Shown here: positions 22,201-31,264 of the stretch, piece by piece
Layout: each line of letters starts with the position of its first letter
Numbering within the stretch: the stretch's first letter is position 1
Assembly (NCBI GenBank): GCA_036245805.1
Contig: BTRK01000001.1
Span: forward strand, 17,925,087 to 17,989,086
Source: Pristionchus mayeri
Lineage: Eukaryota > Nematoda > Chromadorea > Rhabditida > Neodiplogasteridae
Direction of reading: 5' to 3'
DNA length: 64,000 nt
Notes under the pieces: generated by a model
What the model was told of the DNA's origin: nothing
Databases searched by the model: none
Seen by the model: the letters and a program-made list of their open reading frames with translations, nothing else
Translations under genes and position numbers: made by a program

Positions 22201-25200
22201 AGTGGGGGAATGTCTGATGAATGCGAGTTTTTCCTTTTTTTCAATCAAAAACATTGCTTATATTAAACGGAATATTAAACTCTGAATTATTCTTTTAGGT
22301 AATTAAGCACGTGGTGACTGACACGTTCACTCTGAGGGAGAATCGTTCACTCAATGAGGTATATTGGAAGCAGTCGGTTTTTGAATACATAAGGATTAAT
22401 TTAGATTGGTTCCTTCTTCCATATGTTGTACGACAAGTTGGATAATCGCTTGAAGACTCTCACTGAGTCAGTTTGCAATTTCACGCGCTCATAAACACAT
22501 ATTTCTAATTTGATTCATATGAAGAGTTTTGAAATTAAGTTCAATTATAGTTGGTTGTTGTAAGTTACATCTTATTGGAATTTCAGAGAAGACAGATCAC
22601 GAATTAGCCCTGCTGGGAAATCTTTCGGCCTCTTTTGAACCCACTATTCAGATGCTGCATGATCTGTGGAGAGAAACTCTACAAAGGTGGCCTTCTTCCC
22701 TCCATTTGTGAAGGAGCACTGTGCCAGTTCCAATTCCAAGAATTGGGTGAGTGGACATGGGGAAACAGAACAGCATGGCTCGAGATGCTCTTATAAAATA
22801 AAGATTGCTTGCATGTTATGCATTTTCATACTAAAATGAGTTTTCAGTCATTCCTTCATTTACTGCACTCATTTGAACCTACAATATTGTTGATTCAGGT
22901 CTCCTGGATGGGCTGACTACTCCTCGAGTCTCTGCTCCCGTTCTCTCTCTCCTCATGTTGGCATTCAATGCAGCTGCGAGCAGTCCGAGAAGGAAGGACA
23001 TCCTGGTAATTTTTCTTCCATTTTCTTCTTTCATCCTTAATAATTCGAGCTTTAGCAATGTTCATGTCATACCTTCTCATATTTGGAAATTGTATTGATC
23101 CCTTTGAGACTCCGGCTCCTTCAATTCGCGACAAAGGAGGAGGCACTACTCATGGAGGAGGCGAAGCTGCTCTACACTAAGATCGACAAATAGCGGGTCA
23201 CACTAGTGAGAGCATCGGATGCCGTAGGTGAGTGCAGTGCACACATCAAACATGTATTTTGTGCATACATACAAATTCAGTCTGCCGAAGAGAAATATTG
23301 ACTGCTTAGCTTCCTTTGCCAGTCTAACCGCATGGAATCTTGCATGGATTCATGTGCGATCTTGAGCAGCAAATGCAAAATTGGTCGATAATTCTTCTCC
23401 TTACCAGATGTGCTCTATATGCTCGGTTGTGCGATGCCCTGTGCTCGCGAGATCCTCCATTCGCCCTCCAACTACCAAGCTTTCAAAAAAGAAACTCCTC
23501 GCGTTGCACAATTTATCGAATGGTACAATATTTGGTCACTGCATTTTTGAGGAATTGGGGATAACGTTTTTCACTATCAGGTTGGTGATTTCAAACCAGT
23601 CTTATCTCGAGCTCGTCCTGAAACAACTCAACGTCGGCTATCTCCAGACGCCTCACCAGGTTTATATATTAAACATATTGTGTAAATGAATTTTCGGTCT
23701 CAATATTATAATTCAATTGCTCATTTTCACATTCAGTTTCTCTTCGTCGCTGACACTCCACAGAAACAGGCTGAATTCGATGGTTTAGTGAGCAGAAACG
23801 GAGGAAGAACGAGATATCTCTTCCAGTAAGTCGGCAGAATAACTCCCATTTATCTTATTACAACCAAAAAAAATTTCAGCGGTTCGAAAATGGAGAACTG
23901 GCACTCGATCATTCGTTCTGGACTAAAGAATATGAGTGGAACCAAATACATGGTTTGTGTCATTTTAGCAAATCGACTCTATTCATTTCACAGATGAGTG
24001 ATTGTGTGGACTAGGAATGGTCATTGGAATAAGATTGCGAAATCAGGGGAGGGAGATGCGTAATCGCTAATTCTCATCTATTCGGCCATACCTAGTATTA
24101 ACCGAAGAGATTCCTTTGTCAACTTCCCTTCATAGGTGTAGATAGGATATCTCTCATAACTCGATCGTTGTAGTTGGTGGGAGCAGCGTATGGGGATGGA
24201 ATCTACCTCTCCAATCATCTGGCCACATCTCACAAAGTATGTTTTATTATTATTACACCTTTCATGGCACCAGTTGCAATATGCCGTAGGCAAATCCCCA
24301 CAATTTTATTCTTTCATTACGCACAAACTGCACCGTTTTGAACTTCATTAAGCTTTTCAGTATTGCACTCTATTTCACACGAGGAACATCTCCCAGAATT
24401 GCGTGAACAATAATTGCTGCTTTTCGTGCAATGTAAAGGAGGGAGGAATGACTGCTAGCTGTCGTCGAAGGTATGATGCACCCATAGCTAGTATACTACG
24501 CTAAAAATAGAATATGACACCAGTTTGGTTCCGAAATTTCCAAATTCTACGCTCAAGGTTCGACGATTTTGATGTCCCTGTTATTTACTTCGGACACAGA
24601 GAAATGTTCCCACTTTTTATCCATTTTAACCGATTATTAGCACTAATAGCGATATCTTTTTCAGTTGTCGATACTCCCGAAGTGTATGCTTTCAATCAGG
24701 ATCATGTTGTGGTCGTGAACGAGGAGAAATGTTGCTCGATCAGAATGCTCGTCGGGTGAGTTTACACCACGTTCCAACAGAATGAAGGATATTTTGGCAA
24801 GAGATTCATTTATCGATGTGCTTTTCGATTCCCCCCGCCACATGCTAACATGATAGTACTCAACATTTTTGCCCAATGGGGGGCGAGTCCTATCAATTTC
24901 AAAAGTGTTCTGATCGTGATCATATTGGAGATACACTGGTAATGTGCCCGCTGTCGATCTCAACAATATGGATGATCGATCTCAGAGACAGATTCAGGAG
25001 GTATGCTTTCTTGAGTTCTCTTTTTGGAAAATGTTGTTGTCTTATACAATAGGACTCTGATTTCATATATGTGAAATCGTCGAAGTTGTTATATTACGGT
25101 TATGTATTTAACTACAGCTTAAAATCGCAAACAATTGTTAGCTGATTCTTGATTCTCACAGGTCGCTGAGATGTACAAGACAGGAGACATCTTGGAGCGG

Positions 25201-25218
25201 GCGAGACACATCGAATAA
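19204..25218 (+). CDS. PARP6/PARP8-like mono-ADP-ribosyltransferase
   Basis: Exons read: 19204-19296, 21273-21371, 21606-21707, 21809-21874, 21954-22059, 22149-22201, 22299-22358, 22405-22470, 22608-22746, 22899-23005, (23056-23193), 23408-23522, 23581-23659, 23737-23825, 23880-23952, 24174-24236, (24361-24470), 24665-24755, 24931-25000, 25162-25218 (TAA), about 590 residues. The C-terminal part is a PARP catalytic fold: LFHGSKMENWHSIIRSGL (His), then GAAYGDGIYLSNH (Tyr). The canonical third-position Glu is not evident (FNQDHVVVVNEE). A CCMICGEKLYKG...ICEGALC cluster and NPELEREICIPSVRIE precede it, as in the PARP6/PARP8 family. Such enzymes transfer a single ADP-ribose from NAD to proteins. 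Residues 32-64 are acidic. Doubts: TAG at 23191-23193 ends exon 23056 in its coding-like frame, and the bracketed joins are unsure. Confidence 0.8.
19300..19515 (-). mobile_element. Remnant of LINE reverse transcriptase in PARP intron 1
   Basis: The minus strand reads KVQNFFTRRIFLGCFNHTWY and RIEIGKRFDTLKN, matching VQNYFTRRLFMRCFGHSWEN in the larger LINE copy at 46287 onward. Only this short C-terminal piece survives. Its 5' limit is close to the hairpin element at 19602. Confidence 0.65.
19602..21183. repeat. 1.58 kb inverted repeat (hairpin) in PARP intron 1
   Basis: The left arm 19602-20215 and right arm about 20395-21183 are inverted copies. The outer ends GCAGATCTGACTCATATTAT and its complement meet at about 19604 and 21182. 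Long blocks agree with few changes (for example GAGCTCAAAATGTGCGGGAA and TGAGGAGCGCAGTAGATTTT). The right arm holds an extra block of about 185 bases (20615-20800). No open frame of note is present. The transcript would fold into double-stranded RNA over some 600 base pairs before splicing. Confidence 0.92.
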
Positions 25219-26094
25219 TCATCTCCACTTTGATCACTCCCATCATTCTCCCGACAATCCTTCGTTCTCGTATTGTGTCTTTTTTTTCTTTCTCATTATT
25301 GTTTCTTTTCTATTTGGCACTTACGAGAAGTAGTGAGGAAGTAGGAAGAGCAGAGCATTGTGAGATCTCCATTCTGCTCTTTTTACAGTCTCACATTAGA
25401 TGTTATCTTCATCTAATTCTTGTTTCTGTTGTCCTCTCTGTTATTTTCTGAAGATTTGAGTTCATCATCATTAATATGTTGCACTCTCATTTCCTGTTAT
25501 CGTTCTTACTCTTTTGTTTCGTTCTCGTTGAAGTTGTTCCAATGGATAAATTCTTGTTCTTCATAATGATTGTGCGAAATTGGAAAGGATCGGGTCCTTC
25601 ATTGTATCTGGACCATTTACTGTTGTCGTTCTTCCCACTCCTTAAAGTTACCCAACACCTGTGAATTTATTTGAATTTTGCGCGTGTGCCTGATCACGCC
25701 CACTCTTGTTTTTGCTTAGTCTCTCACTCCTTTTGCCGTGATTAGGCGCGTGCGCAAATTCAAATAATCTCACTGATGTTGAGTAACTTTAATCGAAACT
25801 TCTCCGTTGTACTAGTGACAGCCAATGATCTGGCCAATTTCACTCAATTCACCATCGACAGCTGCAGTACACGCCCGATCGATGACGGTGAGTGGGACTC
25901 AGTGTTGAGTAAACAGCAAGCCCGTGCTAATTGCTCGATTGAAATCGATCAATGCTCGTCACAAACAAGTGAGGGAGGGTAGATCAGTGACCTCTCTCCC
26001 TTCGATCTCCTCCCTACCCTCTTCCCATCCTCTCCCTCCCCACACTCACCCCACTCTTCCATCCCTGCCTCTCTCAGACTGCTCGTCTCTCCCC
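25219..26094. other. Spacer between PARP-like and proteoglycan genes
   Basis: Pyrimidine-rich DNA without a supported gene. Apart from the MITE at 25642-25792 I see only the CT-rich tract at 25985-26090 (CCCTCTTCCCATCCTCTCC and similar), which directly precedes the start codon of the proteoglycan gene and may be promoter or 5' leader. Confidence 0.5.
25642..25792. mobile_element. TTAA-bounded MITE (151 bases)
   Basis: The ends TTAAAGTTACCCAACACC and GATGTTGAGTAACTTTAA are inverted repeats with TTAA on both sides. Inside, GCGTGTGCCTGATCACGCCC is mirrored by GCCGTGATTAGGCGCGTGCG, so most of the element is a hairpin. Same family as 18126-18382 and 58297-58453. Confidence 0.85.
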
Positions 26095-29000
26095 ATGTGG
26101 TCGTCTACACTGGTTGCAGCTGCTGCAGCGACCCTCTTCCTTGCTGCACTCCCCATCACAGGTACGACCATGATGACATCTACTGACCAGTTTACGATTT
26201 TTAGACGTGGGGAATGCAGTTGTTTACTTGTTTACGAGATATATATTAAGCGGTTCCTTTCTTGGTGCGCTTGTTAGGCATCTCAAGACCACGACGGCAT
26301 CTCTAGGCCACTATGGGCGGGGGGGGGGGGGGGGAAGGTTGCGTATTCTAGAGTTGTTCACTTGTTCGGGCGATAGATGGGAATCTGTTGCTTTCTTTGT
26401 GCGCACGAGTGATTGACCTCTAATTTAACTTTTCTCCTACTCGGATTCTTAAATACTGGAGCCGAATAGAGGCTGAGCAAAAGAAATGTCCAAATAGTGC
26501 GCGTTTTGTGCGGCGGTGTGGCGTGAATCGCGTGAGCGCTGCGGCCGAGGGCGGAGCTTTCAAGTTTGTACAAAGTTGGTGAGAGTTTATCGATTTATTG
26601 TGTTTTTCATGTCGGAATATTAATTATTTTGCGTGTGTTCAATACTTACTTGGTCATACATTCTTCGCTGGCGAGAAACACGCGTATCTTTGCTAGTTTA
26701 GAACTCTTTTAAATGTGCCTTTTCCGTGTTTCGGCGCGCGTCCTTTTAGTTCGCTGTTTTGGTTGTTCTTCAAGCTCTCGAGTCAGTCCATAACTGGGAA
26801 TTTTGCTCGGACACTGTTAGTGAACGATCACTGGCGAAGAGCGATTATCCTAGAGTTGTTTACTTGTTTTCTTGATAGTGAATCACTTTCCCACTCTGCT
26901 AGTCCAATCGCTCACAGTTTCTAGGAACCGTGTGATTGATGTTCCATTGGGAGTTAATGTTCTCGCTTGCTTCAGTACGCATACCTTCTCGCCTGTCGGG
27001 CTGACACCAGAAATAGAGAGAGAGTGTGCGGAATGGAGAGAATCTGACCACTATTTCTGCAGGGATTGGTGTTATAATTTATAGTTGCTAGTCTCCACAT
27101 GCAATTTTCGGCGCTTTTTCGGCTCGCTGATAGGATCATGTCAGGGGTGTTGTGCTGGGTGATATCGCTAACTTACCGCATCCTTGCAGAGGCCTCCTCC
27201 TCCCTCGATTGCTCTTCTCGCCCTGATGGTTTCTTCTCCATTGGCTGCAGTTCTTCGTTCACCTCGTGCAAAGCTGGCCGATCCAACTCCATGACCTGCC
27301 CCGACGACCTCGTCTACGATGAGGAACGACAGGTATACTGTAGGGGAGAGATGGTACGGTAGCTAGTGCTTACTACGGTATCCAGCAGATACGGAAGCTG
27401 ACGATATCGATTGCAGAAATGCGAGTACCCGGGCAACGTGAAGGCGTGCGGCGGCGCGCCCGAAGAAGGTACGGAATTGACTGATTATCGATTGATGGTA
27501 CCATAACCTGGTTCAGGTTCCGGCATGGACGAGGGATCCGGAGACGGTTCAGGAGAGGGCTCTGGAGTCGAGGACGGCTCTGGAGAAGGCTCTGGCGAGA
27601 TCGAAGGTACGGTAGTCGATCGATTGATGGTACAGTACTCTGATGTTTTTCCAGACATCTCTGGCATGTGCGAGGAGCGGGCGGACGGCTTCTACAAGCT
27701 GGCTCAATGCGTCGAGCAATTTCTCGGATGCTCTGGTGGAGTAGCTTGGAGAATGGCCTGCCCCGCTTCACTCAAATACGACGAGAAGGCTCAGGTACGG
27801 TAGGGGGATACTGTACTCTGGGGTGGCCAGAACGGGTCACAAATAACCTTATTTTATGAACCTTAATCATAATTGCGGGTTGGCATCAGGCCGGCTCTCC
27901 GCCTCGCGCCCTCTCGTCTCTTTGTGCTCTCTCCCTTTTCCATACTCTTTCGCTGTTCTACTTCCTTTCTAGCTCTCTCGCGTGACCTCTTTTTGACCCG
28001 TATCTGGCTCGTCGAGTGGCTCAAAAGTTTGACCTGTTGATCCGTTTTTGGCGCACTACTGTACACTGTAGAATTGGAACGTTGCCTGCGGTAGATCAAC
28101 GCTTGTAGTTGTAAGTACATAGGGCTGTTGAGCGGTCCTGTGGAAGGAGAGATATGGGTGGGATACTGTTAGGTACCGTATCCTTCCAGATCTGTGACTA
28201 CCCTGGGAACGTGGCTGGCTGCGCAGATTCTGAGGATAACTCGGGCGAAGGATGGGGAGAAGAGGACGGATCAGAAGAAGGTACGGTAGCCATCGATTGA
28301 TCTTACTGCAGCTTCTCGATCTCAGGCACCGACGAGGGTTCCGGAGAAGGCTCAGTGGTCGAGTCGGATGACGCGACCATCGAAGATGAGGAGGCCGAAA
28401 TGGAAGGTATACGGTTGCCATGATCCCTAATCGATAACTGATTCAGGAGTGGAGAAGGATGGCGCGGAGGTGGAGGAGGACGCTGAGGTGAAGGAGATCG
28501 AGACCGAAGGTACGGTAGTTCGGCGCGTCAGACTCATGATTGCCTTGCAGATGAGATCATCGATGACAATGGCGTCGCCGTTGAGAAGAAGGAGGAAGTG
28601 GTGGCTGACGACGAGAGTGCCGCGCTCAGCGAGAACAGCCCCGCTACCCAGTACGATGACGTCGATGGTGAGCGGCTGCCGTATCCGGCCTACAGTATAC
28701 TAGGACTACGGTAGCTGAGAAGGATTACGGTAGTCCCAACCAAATAGTTGCTTACCGTACTGCCGTATCCTACCGTACTCCTCGCAGACACTCCCTCGTG
28801 CGATGGTCGTGGCGACGGATTCTACGCGCGCAGCTGCTCCTCCAGTATGTTCACGTGCTCCGAAGGCGTGCTCTCTACGATGGCCTGCCCCGCAGGACTC
28901 GTGTTCGACGAGCGAAACCGGGTACGGTAGCCATCTATTAGGGACTGTTGGCTCTTGCTCTCTTGACCACTTACTACCATCCCTTTCTTCAGATACTGGC

Positions 29001-30310
29001 TATTCGAAAAATGTGCATTATAGACAAACAAAGTCGAGTTGACGAAGATATGAATCATCTGATTCCCATGCCAATATCTCCTTTAGTTTGAATCTAACTG
29101 TTGCTGCGGTAAGAGGATCGACTCTGGTTGCTACCGTAACCTACAGTATCCCTCTCAGATCTGCGACCATCCTGCTCACGTGGCTGCGTGTGCTGCCCGT
29201 GACCAGCTGCTGACTGAGGACGCACTCCTCCTCACTCCCGACAATAGCCAGGGAGCGCCGCATCCGGAGATTCCCAGGACCGGAGAGGTGAGACTAATCT
29301 CCGGATCTTCTCTATTTGACGGCTCCTTTGCAGTCTGAGACTGCTGACGCCACTCTTGCTCCCACGACTCCTGCCGGTCCGACCGAGGCTGCAGCAGCTG
29401 CAGAGACTCCCAAGATGAGCAGAAGTGAGGAGTACGGTAGGGGATTCGGTAGATGGATATCTCGTCTCCAGCTTCAGCCTTCCATTGCATTGGCTAGCTG
29501 TTGTGTACAAGGACATGATATGAATCTTAGATCTTTAATCTATCATCTTTGATATTGATCTTTGATCTCTGTTTCCCCTCAGGAGACGCTGCTTGCAAGT
29601 CGTCGGAGGGTTTCTTCTCGCTCGACTGCTCCATTGAGTTCGTCTCGTGTCACGCCGGCATCGCCACCAAGTTAGAGTGCGGCGAGGGAGAGGCCTTCGA
29701 CGAGCCCGCGCAGAGGTACGGTAGTTCGCCGGGTCACATTATACTTGCAGGGTACGGTGTGTCAAACTTCTGATTGCAGATGCGTGCCTCTCGCCCGCCA
29801 TCCGCTGTGCTACACGCACGCGATGCAGCAGACGGATGTCATCGACGATGATGTGCAGATGGAGAAGGAGAAGGACGACCTGGCGGACCTCGAGAAACCC
29901 GTGAGTACGGTTGGCGAAGGGAGGAGTACGGTAGGGTACTGGAGCCGTTTGACAACATTTCTACTTACTCCTATCTCATGTGGCACCTTGCTGAGCGTTA
30001 TTGTTTCGCATTACCGTAACCAGGAATCGCTTATGGGTTACTGTAACCGCCGTTTCCCAGATCGATCACTCGTTCGCGTGCGACTTCGAGGGAGCTCGTG
30101 CGGAGTCGCCGTGCTCTGACTGGTTCAGACTGTGCGAGAATGGAAGGGGCATCGAGATGTTCTGCCTCCAGGGATACCTATTCGACGGAAGCTCCGCCAA
30201 GTGAGTTGAAGTGTACGGTAGTCTAGGGGTACTGTATCTAATGATCGACTGACTTTCTTTCGTTCAGGTGCGTGCCCGCTGGTCAACTGGCGGAGTGCAA
30301 GGCTCAGTGA
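26095..30310 (+). CDS. Secreted chitin-binding proteoglycan, five peritrophin-A domains (CPG-like)
   Basis: Sixteen exons join to 548 residues: 26095-26161, 27190-27332, 27417-27468, 27517-27606, 27655-27794, 28190-28280, 28326-28406, 28447-28509, 28551-28667, 28788-28921, 29159-29287, 29334-29436, 29583-29715, 29780-29900, 30061-30200, 30268-30310 (TGA). A signal peptide (LVAAAAATLFLAALPITG) is followed by five six-cysteine type-2 chitin-binding domains (pattern C..DGFF..GC...F.SC..G....M.CP..L.YDE). Each is split between two exons at the same place. Between domains 1 and 2 is GSGDGSGEGSG with six Ser-Gly sites, typical chondroitin attachment, and a long acidic linker follows domain 2. This architecture matches Caenorhabditis CPG-1/CPG-2, which bind eggshell chitin and support the permeability barrier. 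The role here is inferred. Confidence 0.93.
26162..27189 (+). other. Long first intron of the proteoglycan gene
   Basis: About 1 kb, far longer than the other introns of this gene. It holds a run of about 17 G near 26318-26334 and three diverged copies of a GAGTTGTT.ACTTGTT block (about 26217, 26349, 26846). A GAGAGAGTGTGCGGAATGGA motif lies near 27018. No exon was recognised. Such first introns often hold enhancers, but nothing specific is visible. Confidence 0.5.
27333..30267. repeat. TACGGTA / TACCGTA heptamers in introns of the proteoglycan gene
   Basis: Introns begin with GTACGGTAG or a close variant at 27469, 27607, 27795, 28281, 28407, 28510, 28922, 29437 and 29716. Many contain the complement near their 3' end (TACCGTATCC at 28175, TACCGTACTCCTCGCAG at 28771, GCTACCGTAAC at 29130). 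Intron 28668-28787 has two CTACGGTAG-type copies and two TACCGTA copies. Exons lack the motif. Donor and acceptor sides could pair. Confidence 0.85.
27825..28016. mobile_element. Possible MITE in proteoglycan intron
   Basis: GGCCAGAACGGGTCAC near 27826 is roughly mirrored by TGACCCGTATCTGGC near 27995, with a CT-rich interior (CTCTCTCCCTTTTCCATACT). The intron is about 395 bases against 45-240 for most others in this gene, in line with an insertion. No clear target duplication was seen. Confidence 0.5.
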
Positions 30311-31264
30311 TCTACTAGAAGAAAGGAATGACGAATGGATGACTCGTCCCCCATGACCTACACTGTGATATTGATTGTTTTACCAGTGATTACTTACTTG
30401 CTAAGCTAATTGATTGAATGAGAACTAATTGATAAATGCTAATTGTGTGGGGTTGTTGTGTTGGGCTATCATGAGGCTGATCGTGAAGGTTGACCAACCT
30501 CTAATGTATCTGGAATTATGAGTGCTGTATTTCCATTTTGTATTTGGAAGTAATCTATATTCGTTACATCTTTTGTGGCGTGAAATATCGAATGGTCTCT
30601 ATTTCTTGTATGCATTACGGTAGATTTTCGTTAGTTGATTGCGTCTTTCTGTAACATTGGGAAGTTCGGGAGCCCGCTTTTTCGTATTTTTTCTCAAGTG
30701 TTTATCGAGTTTTTTTCATAGGAATTGAATTAGAATAGCTAGTACGCAACCGATTTAATCGTCTATGGATGCCGTTTGATTGTTTATTTCGCTCGTATCG
30801 TCTGTTGCAAACATAGAGATTGTGACCTTCACTTATTCGTGTTTTCGTAATGTAGTTGCCTTTCTTTATCACAATTAACATTTCTAATTACTTTATCTTT
30901 CTTAATTATACCAGTCATTTGTTTAATTTCGAGTTGTGTCCTTTTCTACATCAACGCGTTTGAACGAAGCGCCACGTTTTCCTTAAAGTCCGGCAAGGAC
31001 GAAATTGACCTCCTATTTTTATCCTCCATCGAATGGTCGCTGGCTGAATTAGTTGAGAAAAGATATACAAAAATGCGAAAACTCAATAATAGCCGGAAAG
31101 AATCAGTTTGAAGTTGCTTGACCCCGCGCTCTCTCATTTTTGCATACTCTCTCATGCACGCGACGCGCGCACAATGCGTCGCGTCTTCGGATCAGGGTTA
31201 CGTCCTTGTTGAGTAACTTTCACTGGAAGAGTACGATCTCATCTTCCCTCATTGTAGGCGACAA
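30311..31264. other. Spacer after the proteoglycan gene
   Basis: Nearly 1 kb of AT-rich DNA. The 3' end of the proteoglycan transcript should lie in its first few hundred bases. A lone TACGGTAG at about 30622 continues the intron motif. The only other structure is the decayed MITE at 30983-31222. Confidence 0.5.
30983..31222. mobile_element. Decayed TTAA-type MITE, inverted copy of the 18902 element
   Basis: The left end TTAAAGTCCGGCAAGGACGAAATTGACC corresponds to the reverse complement of the right end at 19137. The interior CGCGCTCTCTCATTTTTGCATACTCTCTC is the complement of the core at 18959. The right end GTTGAGTAACTTTCA has lost the second TTAA. Also present is an internal GCGACGCGCGCACAATGCGTCGCGTC palindrome, absent from the other copy. 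Confidence 0.75.

Noticed and set aside
24361..24755. Nuclear-receptor-type Cys cluster formed by joining 24361-24470 to 24665-24755 in phase
   Set aside because: The join gives many Cys, but the other frame of 24665-24755 (VVDTPEVYAFNQDHVVVV) fits the PARP C-terminus and continues in phase to the last exons.
27373..28421. Long minus-strand open frames across the proteoglycan gene
   Set aside because: They are antisense shadows of the GC-rich Ser-Gly and acidic exons, and the plus-strand exons join in phase over 16 exons.
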